NCBI RefSeq assembly: GCF_030247185.1
Contig: NC_080571.1
Coordinates: 16,027,631 to 16,091,630, forward strand
DNA from: Malaya genurostris
Taxonomy: Eukaryota; Arthropoda; Insecta; Diptera; Culicidae
Length of the DNA stretch: 64,000 bases
Reading direction: 5' to 3'
Under the pieces are notes generated by a model. The model was not told where the DNA came from, did not search any database, and saw only the letters and a program-made list of their open reading frames with translations. Positions 24,373 to 35,114 of this stretch are shown here, piece by piece; the first letter of the stretch is position 1; the number at the start of each line of letters is the position of its first letter. The translations under genes and the position numbers were made by a program.

Positions 24373-24631
24373 GCGAACAGGAGCTTTTGCCCCCCTTGAG
24401 AAAAATTCGTGCCCTAAGTGGAACGAAATAGTTAAAAGAATTACCAGGAGATTATCCATTAACCTGGGTAAATTATGTAGAAGAAGAGGAAGAAAAAATA
24501 AATCAATGAAAATAAATAGTAACAGTAATAAATAGTAAAACCATTTAGAAGATACACTCGACCTGGAATGTAGTTAATTCAATGGAAAGAAATTCACGCC
24601 ACTCAGTGGCCTTTAGAAGTTAAGATTTTTC

Positions 24632-27480
24632 AAGAGGAGTAAGAGTTGCCATTGCCATTAAACGATTAACACAAGCTTTTGCCTGCCTTTAAACTGCTTC
24701 TTTGGGAAATCATGCAAAAAAAATTTCAGAGGTTGGTATTCATTCATTTGAATTTAATTATGAAAATAAATTCATATGTGACAGATAGATCCAAACTTCA
24801 AAATTAATGTAATGGCAACTGGGTATCATCAAGAGAGAAAGAAACACTCACGATGTGCGACGACAGTTGGAGCAGGCCATGACCGAAGGAAAGATAAGCA
24901 CAGAAATATAGAAGTAAGACATAAAGTAAGATGACATCTTTTGTACCCCGGCTGCCAGAGGAGTAAGAGTTGCCATTGCCATTAAACGTCCAACACAAGC
25001 TTTTGCCAGCCTTTAACTTGCTTCTTCGGGAAGCCATGCAAAAAAAAATTTCAGAGGTTGGTATTCATTCATTTGAATTTAATTATGAAAATAAATTCAA
25101 ATGTGACAGATAGATCCAAACTTCAAAAATAATGTAATGGCAACTGGGTATCATCAAGAGAGAAAGAAACAGTCACGATGTGCGACTACAGTTGGAGCAG
25201 GCCATGACCGAAGGAAAGATAAGCACAGAAACATAGAAGTAAGACATAAAGTAAGATGACATCTTTTGTACCCCGGCTGCCAGAGGAGTAAGAGTTGCCA
25301 TTGCCATTAAACGTTCAACACAAGCTTTTGCCAGCCTTTAACTTGCTTCTTCGGGAAGCCATGCAAAAAAAATTCAGAGGTTGGTATTCATTCATTTGAA
25401 TTTAATTATGAAAATAATTAAAACCAAACTTCAAAATTGGGTATCATCGGGAGAGAAAGAGAAACAGGAAATTATTTGTTTTTTTCTGTAAAAATCATGC
25501 CATAATCGATATGATTACTAAGAAAACCCGTTACAACTCGTTTACATGAAGAAAATCCCAGTTTCGCCGCATCCAACTGTAAATTACTTCCCATTTGTAC
25601 TTCAAAAGCTTAGAGCATATATATGAAATTTTCTTAAAAACAAGAACAGTTAACTTGCAGCAATGAAAATCCTATTTTGACGGTTTGTTTCTTCATATTC
25701 CGTTCCTTCAAAATGTGAATAGTGATGTAAAAAAGTAGTAGACCATTAAAAGAATTCTCTGCTGCTAAAGCGTTATCCTTTGCAATATTTGTTTTGAAAT
25801 TTTTGAGGTTCATAGCAAAATTTATTTTCCAAGAACGCGATTAGTTCGTCTTGGTAATGTAACTATTGAAGCACAAACAGATTTGCGTATAGTTTTCAAA
25901 TGGAGTACAACATTCACACAGTATAACCGAGAATTTGCAAAGCAGCTAGCTCAGGTGCAACAATGGCATGTTGACATCAGTCGTATCGTTAAAATTGTTC
26001 CAAAGGTGAAACAGTCATTTAAGAAAATTCTTATTCTTCATCAACAAAATATTGTCGACCAGTCGACACGAATAACCTACCGCAAAGCGACGCCGAGAAA
26101 AACTAGCAACGCTTCAAAGATACGCGACGACCAAACGCGACGAAAACACTCGTTTCAACTGTCAAAAGTACTTTTGAAAGAGAAACACTCACGGTGTGCG
26201 ACGACAGTTGGAGCAGGCCATGACCGAAGGAAAGATAAGCACAGTAACATAGAAGTAAGATATAAAATGCCGGGTCGGCATCCTCGTTTTTAAACACAGA
26301 TGACAACTTGTGTATCCCGGCTGCCAGAGGAGTAAGAGTTGCCATTGCCATTAAACGTTCAACACAAGCTTTTGTCAGCCTTTAACTTGCTTCTTCGGGA
26401 AGCCATGCAAAAAAAAATTTCAGAGGTTGGTATTCATTCATTTGAATTTAAATATGAAAATAAATTTATATGTGACGGATAAATCCAAACTTCAAAATTG
26501 GGTGTCGTCGGGAGAGAAAGAGAAACAGGAAATTATTTGTTTTTCTGTAAAAATCATGCCATAATCGATATGATTACTAAGAAAACCCGTTACCACTCGT
26601 TTAGATGAAGAAAATCTCAGTTCTCCGCATCCAACTGTCAATTACTTCCCATATGTACTTCAAAAGCTTAGAGCATATATATGAAATTTTCTTAAAAACA
26701 AGAGCAGTTAATTTGCAGCAATAAAAATCCTATTTTGCCGATTTGCTTCGTCATAATCCGTTCCTTCAAACTGTGAATAGTAGTGTAAAAAACTGGTGGA
26801 CCATTAAAAGAGTTCTCTGCTGCTGAAGTGTTATACTTTGCAATATTAGTTTTGAAATATTTGAGATTCAAAGCAAAATTAATTTCCAAGAACTTGTAAA
26901 CCACACTGCTTCGCGATTAGTTCGTCTTGGTAATGTAAGAATTGAAGCACAAACTGCATTGCGCATAGTTCTCAAATGGAGTACAACATTCACACAGTAT
27001 AACCGAAAATTTGCAAAGCAGCTAGCTCAGATGCAACAATGGCATGTTGACATCAGTCGTATCGTTAAAATTGTTCCAAAGGCGAAACAGTCATTTGGGA
27101 GAATTATTATCCTACATCAATAAGATATTGTCGACCAGTCGACACGAATAACCTACCGCAAAGCGACGCCGAGAAAAAATCGCAACGCTTCAAATATACG
27201 ACACCAAACGCGACGAAAACACTCGTTTCAACTTTCAAAAGTACTTTTGAAAGAGAAACACTCACGGTGTGCGACGACAGTTGGAGCAGGCCATGGCCGA
27301 ATGAAAGATAAGCACATAGAAGTAAGACATAAAATGCCGGGTCGGCATCATCGTTTCTAAACACAGATGACAACTTTTGTACCCCGGCTGCCAGAGGAGT
27401 AGGAGTTGCCATTGCCATTAAACGATTAACACAAGCTTTTGCCAGCCTTTAAACTGCTTCTCTGGGAAGCCATGCAATTG
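24632..27480. repeat. complex tandem repeat: ~320-bp units inside ~1.05-kb higher-order units
   Basis: The landmark GAGGAGTAAGAGTTGCCATT recurs at about 24637, 24956, 25286 and 26330, and with one change at 27395. The first spacings are about 320-330 bp. The last two are about 1.05-1.07 kb, because an extra block is repeated there (AGAAACAGGAAATTATTTG at 25463 and 26521, and GCACAAACAG/TGC...TGGAGTACAACATTC at 25872 and 26948). Another shared part is GTGCGACGACAGTTGGAGCA. Predicted ORFs inside do not stay open between units. The nature is unknown; it could be a satellite or a non-coding RNA/piRNA source. Confidence 0.85.
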
Positions 27481-27499
27481 AAATTGCAGAGGTTTGCAT

Positions 27500-27800
27500 T
27501 CATTTATATAAATACCAATCAGACCGAACGGACTGTCTGTTGAGCAAATCCATTCTCGCTCGTTAGTATCGGAGAGTCGTTCATTAGTATCGTGGATGTC
27601 GAAATAATATTAGCTTTGAATTTCGTGAGTGGACTTAGGGTTTGCGAGACAGTCGGTTGGAGTTTTAACTAAGCAAATGTGTTTATCGTCAATTGAACTT
27701 GTGCTTAGTGCTAAGAAAGAATCACGGGATAATTGATAGATTAAGCCAAAATTGTTTGTCTAAATTTCATTGAATTGTACAAAATTTTGCAAAAAATATG
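27500..27800 (+). promoter_or_regulatory. TATA-containing promoter-like sequence after the repeat array
   Basis: TATATAAATA lies at 27505-27514, with TCAGACC nearby (27519). AATAAA lies at 27802, and no ORF is seen. The initiator is too close to the TATA box for a normal start, so the real start site is unknown. It may be the promoter of the repeat transcript or another LTR. Confidence 0.3.
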
Positions 27801-27934
27801 AATAAATTATTATTATACCAATTTGTGCTTCAATATACTGTACATACTCATTTGTCTTCGTAATTGATACTCCATAAACGACGCACAAACGAAGGTCCTG
27901 GCATTACATTCCTTTGGTGGAATTTGGTCGTTCC

Positions 27935-28095
27935 TTTTTAACAGACTTCGCAGCCGATTCATAGCGTACAGAATCATTGCATGGCTAGTACTACTATCAT
28001 ACTAGCACTAAGAATTGGGACCAAGGTCGGGACTCGAACATACGACAACTGACTTGTAAGACCAGCGCCCTAGGAATTGAATCGCCAACCCTCCC
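27935..28095 (-). mobile_element. tRNA-derived SINE, second copy
   Basis: The reverse complement matches the 19205-19485 SINE: the B box appears as GGGACTCGAACATAC on the plus strand (about 28038), followed in order by AGACCAGCGCC. CAGACTTCGCAGCCGATTC (near 27942) matches the body. It is one of the few elements on the minus strand in this half of the window. Confidence 0.75.
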
Positions 28096-28108
28096 ATAAC
28101 TATGTTAT

Positions 28109-28210
28109 TTTTTTACGTTTCGTCTTCGACTCACCGTTAGATGGCGTTAGTTTATGTTGATAAACTGCTAATGCAAGTATTTCAATGAGTTGAAGACGAA
28201 ACGTAAAAAG
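28109..28210. mobile_element. short MITE with ~23-bp TIRs
   Basis: TTTTTACGTTTCGTCTTCGA at the left is inverted at 28187-28210 with one mismatch. TTAT occurs just outside both ends (28105-28108 and 28211-28214) and may be the target duplication. The length is about 100 bp and it is non-coding. Confidence 0.7.
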
Positions 28211-28229
28211 TTATGTTTGATGTTGTTTT

Positions 28230-28656
28230 TTTTTCTACAAATTCAAACCGACAATTATAGTTATGGACGAACCCGAATAGCATATGGCCCGTACGCACAG
28301 ACCTCAGCAAAGTACGCGCCAGCAGTAAGACGCCAGTGTATCCAACGCGTGGAGATGTCAACCACCCTGTTACCAATTATTGAACCGCTGACATCGCAGC
28401 AGACATCCGGCCACCGTGGTTGCATCAGCCGAAACCACCACGCCGCATCGATGATTCGACATGTTCGGACAGGATAACCGCTGATACAATAGTTTAGGGC
28501 TAGGTAGTCAGGTCTAACGATCATTCAGGCAGGACAAGATAGTCAGTTCGATTTGAGAAGTAAAACAGTTCGGTCGTAAGAATCACATGTAAATCAAAGT
28601 GTAATGTTTTTTTTTTAAATACATTGATGAAACATAACACATAAGTGGCGCAGTCG
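28230..28656 (+). mobile_element. LTR end with tRNA-Ser-type primer-binding site
   Basis: TGGCGCAGTCG at 28646-28656 matches the primer site complementary to the 3' end of a tRNA-Ser, as used by the 297/17.6 group of gypsy elements. The ~400 bp to its left would be the LTR and leads directly into it. The LTR start is not defined. Nothing of its gag or pol follows within 3 kb. Confidence 0.5.
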
Positions 28657-28659
28657 TAC

Positions 28660-29240
28660 GGCTTGTTCTACGATTTAGTGAAGAAACTCTAACTAGTGAA
28701 GTGAAAGTTTACTATTATAACAAACTAACAAACTAGTGTTCAAACACATAAGTTTATATCTTTGCTATCTACATATAAAAAGAAAAATTGTTGTTATTTT
28801 GTTTTTATAATAATTTAAGTAATAAGAAATTTCTGAGGTTGGAGAATCTTTTTTTACAGACGGAAAACTGTTCACTTTTCGTGAATAAGCAGAACGACAG
28901 AGTTTGATTGGTTCCGGAAAAATAACGAACCTATGCCCACGTGCTGATGGCCACCAGGCAGCATTCCGGAATAATCCCTGAAGTAGTTAAGATCTACCAA
29001 ACTACATGTCGGAAACATAAGACATGACAGCCATGATGGACAACCTGTGTCTCCGGACACACTATTAGCTGATCAAGGAAAACGTTAAACTGTGTAGAAA
29101 ATGGTGGATAACACAGAGTGCGCGAATTTAAAACGCCACAGAAAATTTTGTAAGATCCATTGTAAATGTCAAAGTTAGTTAAATTAACTAGAATTTAATA
29201 GTTTGGATGCAAAAGTGAGAGTGAAGCTAATACAATAATT
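28660..29240. other. retroelement leader-like sequence, no gene recognised
   Basis: Follows the primer-binding site at 28646. No ORF with family motifs is seen. Confidence 0.35.
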
Positions 29241-29249
29241 TGATCGGGA

Positions 29250-30102
29250 GTTACAATACTGTGAAATGAATATCTATCCTACACTCAATAACTTTCTCAA
29301 GCAATCAAAATTAATGACTTTCCCAACCAATCAAACAAATTTCCCACGAAAACCAAAATTCATTACACTACACGCACTTGACAAGACACCCGAGAAATCT
29401 CTTGCCAAGAAAAAACTATAAAATCTTAGAAAATAAATTTACTTTCTTACCACCAAAGCTAACCTCATGCATAAACCACAAATCATACACGTACTCGAAC
29501 ACAGTAACCAGTAATCCCAAACCTTACAAAAACATTCTAACCATAAATATCAACTCGGCATCACACGAGCAAGGAAAAGATCCGATTTCAACAGTTACGT
29601 AATAACAACACATTGCAGCTTATAGAACACTTGACCCAGTAAGCTAGTGAGAATCCCATATTGTATCAGGTCACTCATATTCTCACTCTCCTCCTTCACA
29701 TTCCTACTCATTCTCTTCGAAGAAATACAAAGCCACTTACTCTCACGTTCTATCCACCACTACGATCACATACCCTTCTTCCACATCACGAAAGCTTCTA
29801 GCAAACGCGTGTAGGATACACCCCTAAAATACTCTGAGCACTTTAGAGATATATAAGACCAATTTTTTGAAATAAAAAAAGACTTGTAATTGGAAACTCA
29901 TGAGTTTTACATTCAATGGTCCCCAAAAATCTCAAATGGGGACCGTCGGAGATGATGCTTGTGTTAAAGAAACCGCTCAGTGACCGCCTGATCGGATCCT
30001 CGTTGAATCTCCGAAGTCCGTCAGTCACGCATAGTAGTGCATAAAACTCCATTCATCGTTACCACAAATGGGCAAGTGGGTTACCACAAATTGGCGACGA
30101 GG
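29250..30102 (+). mobile_element. LTR of a gypsy-like element with tRNA-Ser(GCT)-type primer site
   Basis: It contains the words ACACGCACTTGACAA and ACTTTCTCAAGC that recall the LTRs at 48270 and 55787. It has AATAAA at about 29869 and ends at TGGCGACGAGG (30092-30102), which matches the primer site for tRNA-Ser(GCT). The left limit is approximate. No internal coding region follows directly. Confidence 0.5.
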
Positions 30103-30396
30103 GAGGTTTTGAAACATAGTACGGTTTAAATAGAAACTACGGTGATTGGTTAACGTTAATGTTGAAAATTTCGAACACCAGATTATGATCCCAGAATAAA
30201 TATGTAGACCCAATATCTCCTGCTAGATTCATCATATCTGCGTCTCAGTTTACGAATGAAAATAGAACGCCTAGGACACGAGTGCCAGTAAACATATTAT
30301 TAACGCTCCTATTTATTTGATTGTTCACATTGATACTTTTTCATATAAATTAATGAGTGATGAAGTCCAGTTCGTCGGAAGTCGGAAATCACAAGT

Positions 30397-30407
30397 TGGC
30401 GACGAGG
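30397..30407 (+). other. retroelement primer-binding-site-like word
   Basis: TGGCGACGAGG preceded by CACAAGT and followed by GAATTTTTATGCC. This is the same arrangement as at 30092 and suggests a second decayed LTR end. Confidence 0.5.
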
Positions 30408-30825
30408 GAATTTTTATGCCAATATCAGAGTTAAATAGAAATTAGTATGCCTGATATTTTAACTGTACCTTCAAGACGAACAATTAATTCGAAACAGTTT
30501 TATATGGCGTAAGTTTCAAAACAAAAATGTATTTAGTGTTGACAACACTATTGGGCAATCGTTACTGGCAACCGAAGCGCTTTCGTTGACAGGTGATCGT
30601 GTTCCTATGGAAACAGAAAAATAACAAATCGAAGTAGACGAGTGTGATGCTGGTGAAAAATTAAAACAGTTATAACTATACTTGTTCAATGTCCAGAAAA
30701 CCAAACAGACGAACACCATAGCTTGGAATGGGCAAGATAATCATCATTTTAATTTCACGAGTAGGAGCAGTGTATTTCTAATAATTGTAACGTTTCAGGA
30801 TGTCTTAATCACGATAGGGAGACCC

Positions 30826-30886
30826 GCCTTTGAGTCTGGGAATACCCGCAAGAAATACATAAGCAAAACATAAAAGTGGCGACGAG
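30826..30886 (+). repeat. LTR-end plus primer-site repeat, copy 1
   Basis: The segment ends AGCAAAACATAAAAGTGGCG plus ACGAGATAGTTTG. It is repeated with few changes at 31405-31466, 580 bp downstream. The primer site TGGCGACGAG is at 30877-30886. Confidence 0.65.
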
Positions 30887-31404
30887 ATAGTTTGTGATAT
30901 CCCATGAAAACAAAATTAATTATCCATACTAAGTAAAGACCAACTGTAAACACCTGAACTTATGATAATAAGCCAGCAGTGATCGTACCTGCTTCTATAC
31001 GCTAAGTCGAAGATAGCAAAAGTGCCAATGAATAAAAAGTTTGTGTAAACGACAAAACCAGTTTTATATTTCCGATCAAAAAGAAACACCCCTTCAATCC
31101 TCGACGCACGCCGCTCGGACTGCGCTGCAATACAGGGATCTACACAGCCTACAGATCCTATTTGGCAAAACTTACAGCACGCGCGGAGTGTACCGCAGCG
31201 CAACTCGCTCGAATACGGGCTTAACTTGTCAACACATGTCGCGCCACTGATCGAATCCTAACTTTGACAGTTTATTATTAGCAACGTTTCAGTTAACATC
31301 GCGGTTAAAAAATGAATCCAAAAATCAAAAATCGTTGCTGCAATCCATTTAACTTTAAGACTCATGTTAGCAAAAATCAAAAACATTTGTTGCGTCCGGT
31401 TTCT

Positions 31405-31466
31405 TCTTCCCTTGAATCTGGACATACCCAAGAAATACACAAGCAAAACATAAAAGTGGCGACGAG
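31405..31466 (+). repeat. LTR-end plus primer-site repeat, copy 2
   Basis: It matches 30826-30886, including the primer site (31457-31466). Two such ends 580 bp apart suggest two nested or recombined LTR relics of one family. Confidence 0.65.
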
Positions 31467-31614
31467 ATAGTTTGCTTGTTAACGCTGCGATTAAAATAAA
31501 AATCAAGTTGTTGGTATCATTATGCCTAATCACCGACATTTTTCAATCACAATACATAATTAGGCAAACGGTTTGTCTTCATCAAATGGAAGGCCTAAAC
31601 CAACATACATCCAA

Positions 31615-31938
31615 TTCCACTGAGCGCAAGGTATAGGCTCTCATGCCGAAAAACCATCTTGCTCGTGTTCATGACAAAGTCATCCTCCAACAACGCTGAA
31701 ATGGGAAGTCTTGCCCCACCCGCCGTATTCCCCAGATGTCGCCCCTTCTGACTTCCACTTATTCCGTTCGATGGCACACGGGCTGGCAGATCAACATTTT
31801 AAATTCTTCGAAGAGTTGGAAAAATTGTTTGCTTCATGGATAGCGTCAAAAGAGGACTCCTTTTGTCGAGCCGGGATCCGAAAATGGCCGGAAAGATGGG
31901 AGAAAGTTATCGCTAGCGACGGACAATACTTTGAATAA
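31615..31938 (+). pseudogene. mariner transposase C-terminal fragment
   Basis: It reads HDKVILQ in one frame (about 31663-31700), then HPPYSPDVAPSDFHLFRSM from about 31715 in another, through the conserved tail to a stop at 31936-31938. A deletion removes the second catalytic Asp region (the HDNARPH stretch). The third Asp (APSD) remains. It is followed 40 bp later by a gypsy gag fragment. Confidence 0.9.
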
Positions 31939-31979
31939 TACATCTGTAAGCACTTGTTCGCAATAAAGCTTTTAATTAA

Positions 31980-32345
31980 ATAAAATTACGTTTATCAGAT
32001 AGCGCACGATTGGGCCTACCTGTTAGTATAAATAATATAAATGAACTAATAGAAAACGTTAGATCGAGGTGTATGGACGTTTCAACACCCGAAAACATAA
32101 TCGCAAAACTTAAGGCCACCAGACAGACTGGCCCAATAACAAAATTCTGCGAGGATGTAGAAAACTTAACTACTTCACTCGAGCATATCTATATTAAACA
32201 AAAATACCCCCTGAGGTAGCAGAAGCAACGGCCACCAAAGCGGGCTTAAATATACTTGTATCAGGAATTTCATTCAGTACACATTTCTTAGAGAAAATGT
32301 CCAAATTATGCCCTACTTGTTTCTTCTCGGATATTCGGAAGATTT
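31980..32345 (+). pseudogene. gypsy gag fragment
   Basis: It reads like residues 145-250 of the gag at 50581-51833: LSDSARLGLP, then INNINELIENV, STPENIIAKL, FCEDVENLTTSLEHIYIKQK. A frame change follows, then AEATATKAGLNILVSGI. It is a related but distinct family, given the level of divergence. No zinc knuckle or pol follows. Confidence 0.8.
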
Positions 32346-32349
32346 TAGT

Positions 32350-32914
32350 CAAGGAAATATTTCGAAGAAAAAGGGCCTAGTGAACAAGACGATAAGTGTA
32401 GTGTAAAGCCGGGTAAATTGGTACGGCATTGAATCAATCGTAAAAGTAAACCCTCCGGATACCATCAAGTAAGTCGCTCCAAGTCGAAATATAAACATTA
32501 TGAAACGATAGTTTTAAAGAATCCTATGGTTCTAATAGAAATTACTGTTACTGTTACTGCACAACTCTCTCCGAGCAGCATTTCGATACCTTCGCTGTAG
32601 CATTGAGAGAACCACGTAGATAAGGCTAAAAACAAAATGAAATGAAAGATTCGATCCTCGGAGAAATCTGGGAGGAGATAGACGAGTTCCTGGAGTATGT
32701 TAAGCAAACGGAATACGATATCGTCGTAAGAAAGTCGTAACGTTAGGATAAATGAATTAGCTTAAGTGGGAAACATTACCCAATAACGTGGAAAAAACGA
32801 GTAAACTGCACCTCCACGATTAAGTCAGAGTGCGTTTTTCTTCCTGGCAACGATAGACATTGAAAACAATGAAATAAAGTTACGTAATGGATAAATTTCT
32901 GAATTCTAATTTTT
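32350..32914. other. no gene recognised
   Basis: AT-rich sequence between the gag fragment and the glycoprotein remnant. It ends with TTCTAATTTTTCAG (32904-32917), which resembles a branch point plus acceptor site. Confidence 0.35.
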
Positions 32915-33467
32915 CAGGAAACTGATTTCAGGTCTCCTTTCAAGCGCAAACCGACGAGTAAGAATTATGATATATTTACATATATTAATTCGAAAATAGA
33001 AAATTATATCGGCCAAAAACTGGACAAAGTTTATGGAACCATTACGACTGAAATGTGTAAAATTGATAAAGCTATGATGGAAACAAAGCTAACTCTAGCA
33101 AGATTGAACCCTACAGAATTTGTTAATAGCATCGTAAAGCAGCCTGGGTACACAGTAGTTGTAGCTGATGAGGTAGTTTACATACTAGAATGCAAACCGG
33201 TTTATGTAACCTATCGAACATCTGAGCCATGTCCACCATGAGATACCAGTCAACCATAATAATGAAACAATGTTTTTGGCTCCAGTAACTCGTATATTGC
33301 AAAAAAGAGGTACTAAAATTGATTACACCCCTATACTTCCAGCAAAGTTCAGGTTTGGTAACCGATGGTACACTACAGATGCTGGTGTCTACTGTCGTGA
33401 AATGAGGCTAGAACAGGCTCGTTCACTTGGTAGATATTGTACTGTTTTCCAAGCAGATTCCCTGTGA
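32915..33467 (+). pseudogene. endogenous glycoprotein fragment, chuvirus-like or BEL-Pao env
   Basis: An open reading from 32918 to 33241 and a second from about 33229 to 33467 (one frame lower) belong to one protein. They join across a single frameshift near 33228, next to a Cys-rich stop (TSEPC). The first part has an amphipathic helix followed by PGYTVVVADEVVYILEC; the second contains LAPVTRILQKRGTKI and FRFGNRWY. The order and spacing recall the C-terminal half of class III glycoproteins of chuvirus-like viruses, which in mosquitoes are also found inside BEL-Pao elements. That assignment comes from recognition only. The N-terminal half, signal peptide, and transmembrane anchor are absent. 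Function is presumed lost. It is on the same strand as all neighbouring retroelements. Confidence 0.55.
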
Positions 33468-33517
33468 AATACATTCGGTACTTCAGCAGAGTAAATAAAA
33501 TAAATGGTTAATGAATT

Positions 33518-33643
33518 TATTTGTGTTTCGACAGTCAGGCAGCCACAAAGGCACTCAGCTCGAATGAATCACGGTCGAATCTAGTGATTGCATGTCGAAC
33601 TCAAATTGAAAATCTCAGTATTTCAAATGCCACAGTGGCAACG
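33518..33643 (+). pseudogene. RNase H scrap of a retroelement
   Basis: It reads FDSQAATKALSS then a Ser/Asn-rich stretch and LVIACRTQIENL. This corresponds to the second catalytic Asp region and following helix of LINE-type RNase H domains. Upstream Asp/Glu residues and the downstream His motif are missing. It ends abruptly in unrelated sequence. Confidence 0.6.
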
Positions 33644-33649
33644 AGTGAG

Positions 33650-34340
33650 GTTTTTGGTCAAGGCTTAAATGTTGAAAATTTGAGTTGTTGGTTTGGTTAT
33701 CAAAACAACCAGGGATTCTTTCCCAATATTCTAAATTCAGCTGTAATTCAATCACACCAAAAAACACCCGGACATATCGCCACAGTTCCATCAGTGGATT
33801 GTTCGACTCTGCACTCCAAGATCGACTGTATTGCAGACCGATTCCTTCGTGTATCATCAACTATTTTCATTATACCATTCTTGTGAAGTTATTTGTTTTT
33901 ATTCCACTAAATCGAAATGAATTGAATCGGAAGAATATTAAGATTTTAAATATTCGCTAGATTCCTGATAATCCACACGTTAAAATGAGCGCGTGGGATT
34001 TTCAGCTCGAATATGGAGAATCTATAATCTTACATCATTGACGATGTGATACGAAAAAACCGCAATCCAGCTAAAAACTTCAGCTCTTGTTAAATAGTTG
34101 AGCATCAATTTTTTAGTACACCAGTGCACTATTACTAGTACATTTTTACATAGAATATCATTTCTACCCTAGAAGATACTGCCAAGTGATTCTTTAGTGC
34201 CTGTCGTGGTGGAATGAATCATCGCTTATAACGCACATGATAAAATATATAAATGTGAGAATCTATTAATCGTAGTCTACCTATACGTGACAAGATGTGG
34301 ATGTTTCTATTCTTTGATGACCAACCCTGTACGAGTAGTA
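33650..34340. other. no gene recognised
   Basis: AT-rich sequence. An ORF continues to 33886 from the RNase H scrap but shows no motif. Confidence 0.35.
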
Positions 34341-34344
34341 CGTA

Positions 34345-34608
34345 ATTCTCAGTTGATTTTTCAGAAGGCCGTTAGAGCGAAGGACAGCTTCTCTTTGTTT
34401 ACTTTCTCTTCTATCAATTACCAAGAGGTTTTCACCTTTATCACTCGACTCTGCATAAAATGACACTCGAAACTTTCAACTTTAAGATAGACCTGTGAAA
34501 TCCAAGAAAATCTTCATTATCACATTACAATAACCGAAAGTGAAAGTCAACAAAGAGAAACTGTCACTTGGTCTTACGGCCTTCTGAAAAATCAACCGAG
34601 AATTGCAA
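34345..34608. repeat. imperfect inverted repeat of about 62 bp with ~140-bp spacer
   Basis: The left arm (about 34347-34408) contains TTGATTTTTCAGAAGGCCGT. The right arm (about 34546-34608) contains ACGGCCTTCTGAAAAATCAA, with several mismatches further out. It may be a foldback element. It lies just upstream of the mariner fragment that starts the tandem array. Confidence 0.75.
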
Positions 34609-34774
34609 TAGATTGCGTTTTATCAGGTGTACAACTTTGCCTCCGTCGTTTTCCGACAGGTGGCTGTACCGGCTGAGGCTGGTTAAAATACATAGATGAT
34701 AATGCCTTTAAAGTGAGTGTGTACAGTGCCTAACGAATTGTCTGTTTATGTGCCCAATTCTCGCTATTTGCGGG

Positions 34775-34975
34775 AAGTTTATCTTTTCTGTTACAATTCG
34801 AAATAAAAATGCTGCTGAAGCGCATCGAATGCTCTCAGAAACTTACGGTGATGCTGCTCTGAGTAAAAGAACGTGTCGGGAGTGGTTTCAACGTTTCAAA
34901 AATGGTGATTTCGATGTCGAAGACAAACACGGTGGTGGAAGAGAAAAAACCTTTAAAGATGAACCACTAGAAGCA
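34775..34975 (+). pseudogene. mariner transposase N-terminal fragment
   Basis: It reads NAAEAHRMLSETYGDAALS, then TCREWFQRFKNGDF and GGGREKTFKDE, the start of the DNA-binding domain of irritans-type mariner transposase. Similarity stops after EPLEA at about 34973. The start codon and TIR are not seen. The last 68 bp (34906-34973) are part of the amplified 1,605-bp unit, so a piece of this fragment recurs in every unit. Confidence 0.9.
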
Positions 34976-35067
34976 TGTGACTTACTACGAGCTCTTAAAA
35001 CTTGCCTTTGTATAAGTGGTGTCCACACAAGGGTTTTGAAATATTGTTACCTAATATTAGAATCGTC

Positions 35068-35080
35068 AAGTCGAATCATC
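35068..35080 (+). other. candidate left target-site duplication of the virus/LINE insertion
   Basis: AAGTCGAATCATC lies 34 bp before the viral-like ATG (35115). The same 13 bases follow the LINE poly(A) at 47497-47509 (the first two As could belong to the tail). Copies of the left site recur in each unit, at 36673 and every 1,605 bp after. Confidence 0.65.
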
Positions 35081-35114
35081 TTCTTATTTTTCTCAAAAGT
35101 AAATTCAAAGCCTA

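Noticed and set aside
26103..27418. Minus-strand ORFs starting MAMAT with a hydrophobic middle in the tandem repeats
   Set aside because: They look similar only because the DNA repeats; frames break between units and there is no family motif. A histone-gene origin was considered and found unsupported.
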